Positions 15,217 to 24,254 of a stretch of 36,678 bases of DNA are shown here, piece by piece. The translations under genes were made by a program, and so were the position numbers. Position 1 is the first letter of the stretch. The number at the start of each line of letters is the position of its first letter. Under the pieces are notes generated by a model. The model was not told where the DNA came from. It ran no database searches and saw only the letters and a program-made list of their open reading frames with translations. Origin of the DNA: Xanthobacteraceae bacterium (GTDB taxonomy: Bacteria; Pseudomonadota; Alphaproteobacteria; Rhizobiales; Xanthobacteraceae); contig JASHOR010000040.1 in assembly GCA_030041005.1 (NCBI GenBank), positions 1-36,678 on the forward strand, read 5' to 3'.

Positions 15217-16680
15217 TCAGCTCGCCTCGGCGAGCAGCGAGAGTTGGCGCGGCGGGGCTTCCTGCGCCATGCGGTCGGTCAGCGGGGTCGGGTATTCGCC
15301 GGTAAAACAATGGTCGGTGAATTGCGGGTGCGCGGCGTTGCGCTCCTTCTCGCCAACGGCGCGATAGATGCCATCGATCGACAGGAAGGCGAGCGTATCG
15401 GCGCCGATGAACCGGCGCATCCCTTCGAGGTCGTGTGTGGCGGCCAGAAGCTTGTCCTGCTCGGGCGTGTCGATGCCGTAATAGTCCGGATGCCTGATCG
15501 GCGGTGAGGCGATGCGGAAATGCACTTCGCGAGCGCCGGCGTCGCGAATCATCTGCACGATCTTGAGCGAGGTGGTGCCGCGCACGATCGAATCGTCGAT
15601 CAGCACGATGCGCTTGCCGCCAACCACGGCGCGGTTGGCGCTGTGCTTGAGGCGGACCCCAAGCTGGCGGATATGCTGCGACGGCTCGATGAAAGTGCGA
15701 CCGACATAGTGATTGCGGATGATGCCGAGTTCGTAGGGAATGCCCGATTCCTGCGCGTAGCCGATCGCCGCCGGAACGCCGGAATCGGGGACCGGAACGA
15801 CGACGTCGGCGGCAATGGGGGCTTCGCGCGCCAGCTCGATGCCGCAGGCCTTGCGCACTTCGTAGACCGAGCGTCCGCCGACGATCGAATCCGGTCGCGA
15901 GAAATAGACGTATTCAAAGATGCAGGGCCGCGGCGGGAGCTGTCCGAACGGCTTCTCCGAGTGCGTGCCTTCCTCGTCGAAAATCACAACTTCGCCGTTT
16001 TCCACGTCGCGCACGTAGTGGGCGCCGATAATGTCGAGCGCACAGGTTTCCGAAGCAAGGATCGGGCAGCCGTCGAGCATGCCGAGCACCAGCGGCCGGA
16101 TCCCCAGCGGATCGCGCGCGCCGACCAGCTTCTTGTTGGTGAGCCCGACGAAGGCGTAGGAGCCTTCGAGCATTTTGAGCCCCTCGATGAAGCGATTGAC
16201 GAAGCGGTTGCGATGCGAGCGCGCCACCAGATGGAGGATGACTTCGGTGTCGGTGGTCGACTGCATCATGGCGCCGTCGCGCACGAGCTGGCGGCGCAGC
16301 GTCAGGCCGTTGGTGAGATTGCCGTTGTGGCCGATGGCAAAGCCGCCGGCATTTAGCTCCGCGAACAGCGGCTGGATGTTGCGCAGGACTGTTTCGCCGG
16401 TCGTGGAATAGCGCACATGGCCGATGGCGGCATTGCCCGGCAATCGGTCGATCACCTCGCGCCGCGAAAACGCATCGCCGACGAGCCCCAGGCGGCGCTC
16501 GGAATGAAATCGCGTCCCGTCAAACGAAACGATGCCGGTCGCCTCCTGGCCGCGATGCTGCAGCGCGTGCAGTCCGAGCGCCGTGATGGCCGCAGCGTCG
16601 GGATGGCCGAAAATGCCGAACACGCCGCACTCTTCGCGCAGCCGGTCGGCCTCAAGATCGAGGAGGGCAGGTTCGGTCAT
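15217..16680 (-). CDS. purF: Amidophosphoribosyltransferase
   Basis: The enzyme that starts purine synthesis, making phosphoribosylamine from PRPP and glutamine. The 487-residue protein has the Ntn-glutaminase start EECGVFGIFG (Cys18), the RYSTTGE and GHNGNL motifs, and the PRPP site RIVLIDDSIVRGTT near residue 360. The ATG at 16680 gives a family-length protein; the longer frame from 16971 crosses palindromic elements and is rejected. The sequence is of the Bacillus type, but two of the iron-sulfur ligand positions are not cysteine (HPDYYGID, and FTDHCFTGEYP with only the second cysteine of the CxxC). Iron-sulfur binding is therefore unlikely. Its promoter must lie in or beyond the palindromic elements upstream. 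Confidence 0.97.
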   Translation of the reverse strand: MTEPALLDLEADRLREECGVFGIFGHPDAAAITALGLHALQHRGQEATGIVSFDGTRFHSERRLGLVGDAFSRREVIDRLPGNAAIGHVRYSTTGETVLRNIQPLFAELNAGGFAIGHNGNLTNGLTLRRQLVRDGAMMQSTTDTEVILHLVARSHRNRFVNRFIEGLKMLEGSYAFVGLTNKKLVGARDPLGIRPLVLGMLDGCPILASETCALDIIGAHYVRDVENGEVVIFDEEGTHSEKPFGQLPPRPCIFEYVYFSRPDSIVGGRSVYEVRKACGIELAREAPIAADVVVPVPDSGVPAAIGYAQESGIPYELGIIRNHYVGRTFIEPSQHIRQLGVRLKHSANRAVVGGKRIVLIDDSIVRGTTSLKIVQMIRDAGAREVHFRIASPPIRHPDYYGIDTPEQDKLLAATHDLEGMRRFIGADTLAFLSIDGIYRAVGEKERNAAHPQFTDHCFTGEYPTPLTDRMAQEAPPRQLSLLAEAS

Positions 16681-16684
16681 GCTG

Positions 16685-16757
16685 GTGGAGCGGATTTGAC
16701 ATTCGCTACCCCGCAAGCCGCCTGATTGTGAAGCGAATGTCAAATCCAAAGCTCCAC
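16685..16757. repeat. Palindromic repeat element 1 (purF upstream)
   Basis: Left arm 16685-16707 (GTGGAGCGGATTTGACATTC..) and right arm 16732-16757 are perfect inverted copies apart from a three-base insertion in the right arm, around a 24-base centre. Its right end is followed by TAG, giving CCACTAG. It begins five bases before the purF ATG. Its arm pattern closely resembles that of the second element downstream. Confidence 0.75.
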
Positions 16758-16776
16758 TAGTATTTATATTTTCTAT

Positions 16777-16844
16777 TGGTCCTTCGATTCCGACATTTGC
16801 ACGAGGACGTGCCGAAACGGGATGCGAATGTTGGAATCGGACCA
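16777..16844. repeat. Palindromic repeat element 2 (related to element 1)
   Basis: Left arm 16777-16801 (TGGTCCTTCGATTCCGACA..) pairs with 16823-16844 with two mismatches and one three-base insertion. The element ends in CCACTAG like element 1 and shares its pattern of an outer GGTCC/GGAGC block, a GATT block and ACATT-CGC. The two look like diverged copies of one small non-autonomous (REP or MITE-like) element. They lie back to back in the 184-base gap between purF and cvpA. Confidence 0.7.
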
Positions 16845-16864
16845 CTAGTCGCCCTCCGGGTGGA

Positions 16865-17446
16865 TCATCCGCCGGTGCTCGCGGCCGCACCGTCCAACCC
16901 GCTGCGCTGAGTTGGCGCGGAACCGGCCTCGCCGCCCTTATTTGCCTTGTACTTCTGATATAGGGCTTCAAGGTCCGGAGACATAGACCTCAGCCAGTCG
17001 GCGGTGTTGGCAAGGAAAACTTTTGATTTCGCATCGGTAATCCAGGCGGGCTGCGCCTTTGCCGGGACCAGCCAGTCGAAGAAACCGAATGCCACCACGA
17101 CGATGATGAGGCCGCGCCCAAGGCCGAAAAGAAAGCCCAGTGTGCGGTCGAGGGCGCCGACCCGGCTGTCAAGCACCATGTCGGAGATTCTGACGGTGAA
17201 GACTGATACGAGCAGTAAGGTTACCAGGAACACGCCGCCGACCACGACCGCCTTGGCGATCAGCTCGCTGTTGAAGTAGGCCGTGGCGGCCGGCACGATC
17301 TTGCCATAAGCGTAGAGGGTTACGCCGGCCGCCAGCACCCATGCGGCGATCGACAGCACTTCGCGCATGAAGCCGCGAATCATCGCGAGCAGCCCCGAAA
17401 TCAGCATGACCACGATGAGCAAGATGTCGAGAAGCGTAATCGGCAT
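16865..17446 (-). CDS. cvpA: CvpA-family membrane protein
   Basis: A 193-residue inner-membrane protein with four hydrophobic segments: LLDILLIVVMLISGLLAMIRGFMREVL with the CvpA GF-x-RE motif, AWVLAAGVTLYAYG, VVGGVFLVTLLLVSVF, and FLFGLGRGLIIVVVAFGFFDWL. The C-terminus is soluble and low in complexity. CvpA was named for colicin V production and is now tied to envelope homeostasis; it commonly precedes purF. Here it is in that usual order, but separated from purF by the two palindromic elements. Those may break or tune co-transcription. Confidence 0.9.
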   Translation of the reverse strand: MPITLLDILLIVVMLISGLLAMIRGFMREVLSIAAWVLAAGVTLYAYGKIVPAATAYFNSELIAKAVVVGGVFLVTLLLVSVFTVRISDMVLDSRVGALDRTLGFLFGLGRGLIIVVVAFGFFDWLVPAKAQPAWITDAKSKVFLANTADWLRSMSPDLEALYQKYKANKGGEAGSAPTQRSGLDGAAASTGG

Positions 17447-17712
17447 GATCTACGGGTCCGACCGTGTCCGCCGCGTGTATAGCCGGGACGGGCGGCGCCG
17501 TCATCTCCTTCGCGCGCGCTCGACTGGGTCATGCCTGGCAGGCTGGCCGGCGACGGCAGTTAGGCTGCCGCTGCAACGGAACATAAACCCGGCACAGGGG
17601 CATTCCATTAACCGAATGCAGCCGATTCGCGCAGTGCCTTGTCTGCCGGGCTCCGCGGGGTCACGTTCGGGCACGAGACGATTGGCAGCACTCAATGGGT
17701 GAGGGGGCGATC

Positions 17713-18492
17713 ATGCAGACAAAAAAGCCGCCCGTTGTGGCAACGGCAGTCACGGCGTGGGGAGATGCCTTCAATGTCATCGGCGCAATGCCCGGCGTGA
17801 TCGCCGTCGCGTTTGCGATCATGATCGGCATTTCGCTCGTCAGCCTTGCCATCCTTCCGGACGCCTATGCGGTGGCGGCAAGTCCCTGGGCGGCGGTCAT
17901 CTCCATCGTTTTCAGCATCATCGAGGCGCTGCTGCTGGCCCCGCTGGCGATCGTGGTCCACCGCTACGTGTTGCTTGGGGAAGCGACCGCGCGCTATCCG
18001 CTCGACCCCTCCAGCACGCGATACATGCGCTTCGTCAGCTTCGCGATCCTGGTCAAGCTTCTCGGCGTGATTCCGGGTGTCGTGGACGGCTTTGCACCGA
18101 ACCGGCAACAATACCCGGGATTAGCCATGGCTTTCGGTGTCGCGATTCTGGTGCTGTTCGTCGTAGTGACCGTCATCGTCATCCGGCGCGCCATTTTGTT
18201 CCCGGCCATCGCCATCGACGCGCCGGGGGCGAGTTGGAGCAATGCTCGCCGCGACACGAAAGGGGTATCCTGGCGCGTCGCTTTCATCTTCGTCTGTGCG
18301 GCGTTGCCGGCCATGATCGTCGGCATTCCCCTTTGGTATCTCCTGTACAAAGGCGGCTTCAGCGTGGGCAGCGGACTGATGTTCGCGGTCATCAGCGCGG
18401 TCGTGGAAATTCCGACGCTATGCGCGTTCGCGGCGGCGGCGTCGCGCGTCTACCGTCTGCGCGCCGACAATCTGGTGCGGGCATCGAGCTGA
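17713..18492 (+). CDS. Uncharacterised polytopic membrane protein
   Basis: A 259-residue protein with about six hydrophobic segments: VIAVAFAIMIGISLVSLAIL, AAVISIVFSIIEALLLAPLAIVV, FVSFAILVKLLGVIPGVV, LAMAFGVAILVLFVVVTVIVI, VAFIFVCAALPAMIVGIPLWYLL and a final SAVVEIPTLCAFAAAA. I recognise no transporter or enzyme signature. The loop RRAILFPAIAIDAPGASWSNARRDTKG resembles that of small multipass proteins of unknown role. The ATG at 17713 is preferred to 17695 because GAGGGGG lies just upstream. It is the only + strand gene between cvpA and radA, which are often neighbours on one strand in relatives. The gap 17447-17712 before it probably holds divergent promoters. Confidence 0.75.
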   Translation: MQTKKPPVVATAVTAWGDAFNVIGAMPGVIAVAFAIMIGISLVSLAILPDAYAVAASPWAAVISIVFSIIEALLLAPLAIVVHRYVLLGEATARYPLDPSSTRYMRFVSFAILVKLLGVIPGVVDGFAPNRQQYPGLAMAFGVAILVLFVVVTVIVIRRAILFPAIAIDAPGASWSNARRDTKGVSWRVAFIFVCAALPAMIVGIPLWYLLYKGGFSVGSGLMFAVISAVVEIPTLCAFAAAASRVYRLRADNLVRASS

Positions 18493-18521
18493 AACCGCGA
18501 GAGGTTCGGAGGCAAAGAGCG

Positions 18522-19925
18522 CTATCCGGCGGCGATGCCGCGGCTCGGCGCGGTGCGCGGCTTATTTCCACGCGCCGCGATTTCGGACACAAGATCGGCA
18601 AGCGTCGCGACGGTGGCGAGCGAGAGCCCCTGCTCGAATTCTTCGCCGCGTGCCGATTCGGGCAGGATCGCCCGCATGAATCCGAGTTTTTGCGCTTCCT
18701 TCAGGCGTGCCGCAGTCTGTGCCACCGGCCGCACCGCGCCGGAGAGCGACACTTCGCCGAAATAGACCGCATCGGTCGACAGCGGCGCATGCACGAGCGA
18801 GGACACCAGCGCCGCCGCCGCGGCGACATCGGCGGCAGGCTCCTGAATGCGCAAGCCGCCGGCGACGTTGAGATAAACGTCGTGCCCCGAGAGCCGGACG
18901 CCGCAATGCGCCTCGAGCACGGCGAGAACCATCGAGAGCCGGTTGGGGTCCCAACCGACCACGGCGCGGCGCGGCGTGCCCAGCGCGGTCGGCGCCACCA
19001 GCGCCTGGACCTCGACCAGCAGCGGCCGGGTTCCCTCCATCCCGGCGAACACCGCCGTGCCCGGGCTGCCTAGCTCGCGCTCCGACAGGAACAGCTCCGA
19101 GGGATTTGCCACCTGGCGCAATCCCGTGCCCGTCATCTCGAAGACGCCGATTTCGTCTGTCGGACCGAAACGGTTCTTGATCGCGCGCAGAATGCGGAAT
19201 TGCTGCGAGCCTTCGCCCTCGAACGACAGCACCGCATCAACCATGTGCTCGACCACGCGAGGGCCGGCGATCTGTCCGTCCTTGGTGACGTGGCCGACCA
19301 GGATCACGGCCGCGCCGGTGCGCTTGGCAAAACGGATGAGTTCGCCGGCCGATCCGCGCACCTGGGTAACGGTGCCGGGCGCGGCTTCGACGGTTTGCGT
19401 CCACATGGTCTGGATCGAATCGATGACGAGAAGGCGCGGCGTCGAACCGTGCGAGAGTGTCGCGACGATATCTTCGACCGAGGTTTCGGAAGCGACTTCC
19501 ACCGCCGCGTCACCGAGCCCGAGCCGTTCGGCGCGCAACCGCACCTGCGCCACCGCTTCTTCGCCGGATATATAGACGGCGCGGTGATGCGCGCGGGCAT
19601 ATGCAGCCGCCACCTCGAGCAAGAGCGTCGATTTACCGATGCCGGGATCGCCGCCAAGCAGCAGCACCGAGCCGCGCACCAGGCCGCCGCCGGTGACGCG
19701 ATCGAACTCGGCAATTCCGCAGGCGACGCGCGGCGCCTCCTGGGTCGAGCCCTTGAGCGGCTCGATCGCAAACAGCCTGCCCTTGCGGGCGGCGCGCCCG
19801 CTCATCGCCGTTCCTTCCTCGACGAGCGCGTTCCAGGCGCCGCAGGCTTCGCAGCGCCCGGCCCAGCGTGCCGACGCTGCGCCGCAACTCTGGCAGACGA
19901 AATTTTTTTGTTCGCGTGCGGCCAT
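18522..19925 (-). CDS. radA: DNA repair protein RadA (Sms)
   Basis: A 467-residue RecA-like helicase that promotes branch migration in recombination. The N-terminal zinc finger is Cys11-x2-Cys14 with Cys25-x2-Cys28. The Walker A is GGDPGIGKST (residues 91-100) and the Walker B is LLVIDSIQTMW. The RadA-specific KNRFG motif is in RAIKNRFGPTDE, and the C-terminal Lon-like domain includes GHDVYLNVAGGLRIQEPAADVA. Start at 19925 and length are normal. It ends 30 bases from the facing membrane-protein stop. Its start is 25 bases after alr in the same direction, so dnaB-alr-radA is probably one operon. Confidence 0.97.
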   Translation of the reverse strand: MAAREQKNFVCQSCGAASARWAGRCEACGAWNALVEEGTAMSGRAARKGRLFAIEPLKGSTQEAPRVACGIAEFDRVTGGGLVRGSVLLLGGDPGIGKSTLLLEVAAAYARAHHRAVYISGEEAVAQVRLRAERLGLGDAAVEVASETSVEDIVATLSHGSTPRLLVIDSIQTMWTQTVEAAPGTVTQVRGSAGELIRFAKRTGAAVILVGHVTKDGQIAGPRVVEHMVDAVLSFEGEGSQQFRILRAIKNRFGPTDEIGVFEMTGTGLRQVANPSELFLSERELGSPGTAVFAGMEGTRPLLVEVQALVAPTALGTPRRAVVGWDPNRLSMVLAVLEAHCGVRLSGHDVYLNVAGGLRIQEPAADVAAAAALVSSLVHAPLSTDAVYFGEVSLSGAVRPVAQTAARLKEAQKLGFMRAILPESARGEEFEQGLSLATVATLADLVSEIAARGNKPRTAPSRGIAAG

Positions 19926-19950
19926 GTCGCGCTCTGGTCCGGTTTCGGCG

Positions 19951-21096
19951 TCAAGCCCCGCTGTAGATATGGTGGCACCGCGCGCCAAGGTGGGTGAGAA
20001 GCTCATAGCCGATGGTGCCGGCAGCCGTCGCAACGTCGTCGACTGAAATTCCGGCGCCAATGAATGTGGCTTGGTCGCCGCGGTGCACCGCGCCCTCGGG
20101 CAGATCGGTAATGTCGATACAGATAAGGTCCATTGAAATGCGGCCGACGAACGGACAAAGCTTGCCGGCAATCACGGCGATCCCTCGTGGCCGGTCGTGG
20201 CCGCTCAGCACGCGCGGCAATCCGTCGGCATAGCCGACCGCCGCAACCGCCAGCCGTGACGGGCGTTTTGCCGTCCAGGTCGCGCCATAGCCGACGGTTG
20301 CGCCGAAATCCAGAGTCCGGACTTGCAGAATGCGTGCGGTCAACTCGACGACGCTCTGCATCGGATTGGGATGACCGGGCGTGGGATTGACGCCGTAGAG
20401 CGCGGCGCCCGGCCTTGCCAGATCGCAATGGGCCGCGTCGCCAAGGAAGATGCCCGACGAATTGGCGAGCGACGCGGGAACACCGCGGAACAGCAATCGA
20501 ATTTCCTTGAATAGCTGTATCTGCGCCGCATTCAGCGGATGGCCGGGGATCTCGGCGCAGGCGAGATGGCTCATCAAGAGCGTGATGCCGTGATTCTCGG
20601 TCTGCACGCGCGGGGCGAGCGCCTCCGCCTCGTCGACGGGCAAACCAAGCCGATTCATCCCGGTATCGACGTGAAGGGCTGCTCCGCCGTGCCAGTTATG
20701 CTGGCCAACGAAGGCATCCCATTCCGCAAGTTCGGTCGTGCTGTTGATCACCGGGCGAGCGCCGAGGTCGAGGAAGGCGGCGCCCGATCCCGGAGAAAAG
20801 CCGTTGAGCACGTAGATGGCCGCTTCAGGGACGCGTGGACGCAGCCGCCTCGCTTCGGCGATATCGGCAACGAAGAAGGTCTTGCAGCCGGCGGCGGCGA
20901 GCCTCTTGGCGACGGGTTCGAGCCCGAGGCCGTAGGCGTTGGCCTTGACCACGGCGGCGCACTCGGAGGCCGGAATACGGCGCGACAGCGTGCGCCAGTT
21001 TGCCTCGATGGCGGCGAGGTCGACTTTCAGCGTGCCGCCGGTCTCTGGGGCGGCGGGCGTGTCGATCGGTTCCGGCGCGACTTCGGCGAGCGTCAT
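19951..21096 (-). CDS. alr: Alanine racemase
   Basis: PLP enzyme converting L- to D-alanine for peptidoglycan. The 381-residue protein has the PLP lysine in VVKANAYGLG (Lys51), the MNRLGL and NSSG stretch (TGMNRLGL, SLANSSGIFL), ARPGAALYGVNP, and the second catalytic tyrosine in VGYGATW, then VGRISMDL. The first 20 residues are an extra, acidic, proline-rich leader not needed for the fold. Whether this is the biosynthetic Alr or the catabolic DadX cannot be told, but the dnaB-alr-radA context favours the housekeeping form. It starts 96 bases after dnaB. Confidence 0.95.
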   Translation of the reverse strand: MTLAEVAPEPIDTPAAPETGGTLKVDLAAIEANWRTLSRRIPASECAAVVKANAYGLGLEPVAKRLAAAGCKTFFVADIAEARRLRPRVPEAAIYVLNGFSPGSGAAFLDLGARPVINSTTELAEWDAFVGQHNWHGGAALHVDTGMNRLGLPVDEAEALAPRVQTENHGITLLMSHLACAEIPGHPLNAAQIQLFKEIRLLFRGVPASLANSSGIFLGDAAHCDLARPGAALYGVNPTPGHPNPMQSVVELTARILQVRTLDFGATVGYGATWTAKRPSRLAVAAVGYADGLPRVLSGHDRPRGIAVIAGKLCPFVGRISMDLICIDITDLPEGAVHRGDQATFIGAGISVDDVATAAGTIGYELLTHLGARCHHIYSGA

Positions 21097-21192
21097 GGTG
21101 GGCGTTATGACCCTCCGCGCACCACTGGTAAAGCGGGGGCGCTCGCCTGGCGCGTCCCTGCGACCCGCATCGGCGCCATCCTCAAGGGCGAC

Positions 21193-22683
21193 CTAAAAGC
21201 TCGGCTGGTGCGCGCTGTCGAGATTGGCGAAACGGGTCACGGCGGCATCGAACTGCAGGTCGACGGTGCCGGTCGGTCCGTGGCGCTGCTTGCCGATGAT
21301 GACCTCCGCCTTGCCCTCCACGCGCTCGCCTTCCGCCAGCCACTCCGCGAATTTCTCCCGGTTGGCCTCCGTCGGCTTGCGCATCTGATGGTAATATTCC
21401 TCGCGGAACACAAACAGGACGACATCCGCGTCCTGCTCGATCGATCCCGATTCGCGCAGGTCGGAAAGCTGGGGGCGCTTGTCGTCACGGCCTTCGACCT
21501 GACGCGACAATTGCGACAACGCCAGAATCGGAATGTTCAATTCCTTCGCCAGCGCCTTGAGCCGCGTGGTGATTTCGGTGATCTCGTGCACGCGGCCCTC
21601 GCTCGCGCGCTGGCTCGATCCTTGCAAAAGCTGCAGATAATCGACCACGAGCAAATCCAGCCCGCGTTGCCGCTTGAGCCGTCGCGCGCGCGCGGCCAGT
21701 TGGCCGATGGAGAGCCCGCCGGTTTCGTCGACGTAGAACGGCAGGTTCTGCAGCTCGATCGAGACGTCCTTGATCTTCTCGAAATCGGATTCCTCGATGG
21801 CGCCGCGGCGGATCTTGTTGGAGGGGATTCCCGTCTGTTCGGCAATGATGCGGGTGGCGAGCTGCTCGGCCGACATTTCCAGCGAGAAGAAACCGACGAT
21901 GCCGCCGTTGACCGTGGCCATATGGCCGTCGGCGCGGACCTCGCCGATCCAGGCTCTGGCCACATTATAGGCGACATTGGTGGCGAGCGCGGTCTTGCCC
22001 ATGCCCGGTCGGCCGGCGAGGATGATGAGGTCCGAGGGCTGCAGGCCGCCCATGCGGGTATCGAGATCGGTCAATCCGGTCGCCAAGCCCGACAATCCGC
22101 CGTCGCGCTGATAGGCGTGTGCCGCCATGTCGACAGCGGTGGTGAGCGCCTGGGCGAAACGCTGAAAGCCGGAATCGTACCGTCCGGTCTCGGCAATCTC
22201 GTAAAGCCTGCGCTCGGCGTCCTCGATGTGGCTCGCCGGCGTGGAATCGACCGGCGCGTCGTAAGCGAGGTTGACCATGTCCTCGCCGATCGTGATGAGA
22301 TCGCGGCGCACCGAAAGATCGTAGATGGTGCGCCCGTAATCCTCGGCATTGATGATGGTGGTCGCCTCGGCGGCAAGCCGCGCCAGATATTGATTGACCG
22401 ACAGACCGGCGATGTCGAAGTCGGTCGGCAGGAACGTTTTCAGCGTGACCGGGGTCGCTATCTTGCCGGCGCGCACCAGGCCGGCAACCAGTTCGAAAAT
22501 CCGCTGATGAATGGGCTCGAAGAAATGCTTCGGCTCGAGGAAGTCTGAGACGCGGTAGAACGCCTCGTTATTGACCAGGATGGCGCCGAGCAGTGCCTGC
22601 TCGGCCTCGATATTGTGCGGCGGGGCGCGAAATGCCGGCTCCGCGGCGGCCTGCTTGCGTGCAATCGAATCGATCTGCGCCAT
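21193..22683 (-). CDS. dnaB: Replicative DNA helicase DnaB
   Basis: The hexameric helicase that unwinds the replication fork. The 496-residue protein has the N-terminal DnaG-interaction domain (PPHNIEAEQALLGAILVNNEAFYRVSDFL) and a linker. The RecA-like motor follows, with Walker A AGRPGMGKTA (about residue 223), the FFSLEMS motif, Walker B LLVVDYLQLLQG and the LSQLSRQVEGRDDKRPQLSDLRESGSIEQDADVV block. Length is normal and no intein is present. The ATG at 22683 gives the family start MAQIDS; the longer frame from 22755 is not needed. A 317-base gap precedes it and likely contains its promoter. Confidence 0.97.
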   Translation of the reverse strand: MAQIDSIARKQAAAEPAFRAPPHNIEAEQALLGAILVNNEAFYRVSDFLEPKHFFEPIHQRIFELVAGLVRAGKIATPVTLKTFLPTDFDIAGLSVNQYLARLAAEATTIINAEDYGRTIYDLSVRRDLITIGEDMVNLAYDAPVDSTPASHIEDAERRLYEIAETGRYDSGFQRFAQALTTAVDMAAHAYQRDGGLSGLATGLTDLDTRMGGLQPSDLIILAGRPGMGKTALATNVAYNVARAWIGEVRADGHMATVNGGIVGFFSLEMSAEQLATRIIAEQTGIPSNKIRRGAIEESDFEKIKDVSIELQNLPFYVDETGGLSIGQLAARARRLKRQRGLDLLVVDYLQLLQGSSQRASEGRVHEITEITTRLKALAKELNIPILALSQLSRQVEGRDDKRPQLSDLRESGSIEQDADVVLFVFREEYYHQMRKPTEANREKFAEWLAEGERVEGKAEVIIGKQRHGPTGTVDLQFDAAVTRFANLDSAHQPSF

Positions 22684-23000
22684 AGGTTCGATGAAGAGAG
22701 TAGCGTGTGGCCGATTTGCGGTCGGCGGTTTTTGGTTCGACGATTTTGCGGTCACTCAACATCGCAGATGACTCAACGATGCGAAACTTACCCGCGCCTC
22801 TGCCCGTCCGGTTCCCGCCAGCATCGAGGAGGCAAGAAGAGGAACGCAGCCGCGCAAGCGCAGTCGATAGATCAGCGCTCCGCGGTAGGGAAAGCTTCGT
22901 TTGCGGCTTTCCCCGCTACGCACCGACGCGCGCCGTGAGCCGTCCACCGGCCGCTAATTTTGCTTGACGAGCGGCGCTTCGGCCGCCGGGCCCGCGAGTC
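22684..23000. other. Gap between dnaB and the cyclopropane synthase gene
   Basis: No gene or structural RNA is supported here. Just beyond the cfa stop, GC-rich inverted sequence around 22967-22990 can fold on the - strand but lacks a T run, so it is at best a weak terminator. The rest presumably carries the dnaB promoter; I could not pick one with confidence. Confidence 0.35.
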
Positions 23001-24254
23001 CTACTCGCCGGCGAGACGCAAAGGCGGGGTCTGGCGCGCTTCGACTGCGCGCAGGCGTGCCTCCTCGTGCGTGATGTAGTCGCGGGTCGCCGGCGTAATG
23101 CCCTTGCGCTTTGCCATCTGTATCTGGAACACCACCATGTCGCCTTCGCGAAACGCCATTTCGGAAGATGCCAGATAGAATTCCCACATGCGCACGAAGC
23201 GCTCGTCATAGAGGCGAATGACATCTTCGCGATGGGCGAGAAAGCGCTCGCGCCAAGCCGCAAGCGTCTTCGCATAGTGCAGTTGCAGAACCTCGACGTC
23301 GGAGACGATCAGATGTGCGCGCTCGATCCGGGGCAGAATTTCCGACAGCGCCGGGATGTAGCCGCCCGGAAAGATGTACTTGGCGATCCATGGATTGGTC
23401 GTGCCCGGCGTGCTTTTGCGGCCGATGGAATGCAACAGCATGACGCCGTCGTCGGCCAGCAGGTGCGCGCACTTGGCGAAGAACGTGTCGTAGAAGCCCA
23501 CGCCGACGTGCTCGAACATGCCCACCGACACGATGCGGTCGAAACGGCCCTCGGTGTCGCGATAGTCGAGCAGACGAAACGTCGTGTCCTGCGTGTGGCC
23601 CCGCTCCAACGCTCTGCTCTGGGCGCGTCGATATTGCTCCTCGGAGAGCGTGATGCCGGTGACGCGCGCCCCGCAAATCTCGGCGAGGTAGAGCGCAAGG
23701 CCGCCCCAGCCGCAGCCGATATCAAGCACGGACGCGCCCGGCTTGAGGCAAAGCTTCGCCGCCAGGTGACGTTTCTTGGCAAGCTGGGCGTCGTCGAGCG
23801 AGGTATCGGCGGACTCGAAATAGGCGCAGCTATATTGCTGGTCGCCGTCGAGGAAGAGCGAATAGAGCCGCCCGTCGAGGTCGTAATGATGGGCGACATT
23901 GCGCCTCGACCGCGAGCGCGGATTGAACTGCTGCAGGCGGCGCAAGACGAGGCGGGCGAGCCGCGGCGGCCAGGCCCAGCGTGGTGCCGGAGTGGCGTCC
24001 TGGCGGAGCAGTATGGCGAGCACGTCGGCGATCGAGCCGCGCTCGACGACGAACGAGCCGTCCATATAGGCTTCGCCGAGCTTGAGTTCGGGGTCGAGCA
24101 GGACCGCGCGCTGGGCGCTCGCGCTGATAAAGCGCACGGCAAGCGGCGGCCCACTGCCGTCGCCGAACGTGTAGTGGTTGCCCGAGGCCGCGGTAAGGGT
24201 CAGCGATCCCTGCCGGACGTACCGACGCAAAAATGCTATCAGCAATTTTTCCAC
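23001..24254 (-). CDS. cfa: Cyclopropane-fatty-acyl-phospholipid synthase
   Basis: Methylates the double bond of membrane phospholipid acyl chains to a cyclopropane ring using S-adenosylmethionine. The 417-residue protein has VAHHYDLDGRLYSLFLDGDQQYSCAYF, the SAM motif VLDIGCGWGGLALYLAE (about residue 175), GITLSEEQYRRA, SVGMFEHVG and the C-terminal FPGGYIPALSEILP and YAKTLAAWRERF blocks. The GTG at 24254 was chosen over upstream GTG and TTG codons because GGAGG lies about seven bases before it. Some relatives with this layout are SAM-dependent fatty-acid methyltransferases of other specificity, so the product is inferred from the family. Confidence 0.9.
   Translation of the reverse strand: MEKLLIAFLRRYVRQGSLTLTAASGNHYTFGDGSGPPLAVRFISASAQRAVLLDPELKLGEAYMDGSFVVERGSIADVLAILLRQDATPAPRWAWPPRLARLVLRRLQQFNPRSRSRRNVAHHYDLDGRLYSLFLDGDQQYSCAYFESADTSLDDAQLAKKRHLAAKLCLKPGASVLDIGCGWGGLALYLAEICGARVTGITLSEEQYRRAQSRALERGHTQDTTFRLLDYRDTEGRFDRIVSVGMFEHVGVGFYDTFFAKCAHLLADDGVMLLHSIGRKSTPGTTNPWIAKYIFPGGYIPALSEILPRIERAHLIVSDVEVLQLHYAKTLAAWRERFLAHREDVIRLYDERFVRMWEFYLASSEMAFREGDMVVFQIQMAKRKGITPATRDYITHEEARLRAVEARQTPPLRLAGE

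Noticed and set aside
16681-16971. N-terminal extension of purF
   Set aside because: It would translate both palindromic elements; the ATG at 16680 gives the normal protein.
20539-22548. 669-residue + strand frame across alr and dnaB
   Set aside because: It lies antisense to two well-identified genes, has no family motifs, and is open only because of codon bias in high-GC DNA.
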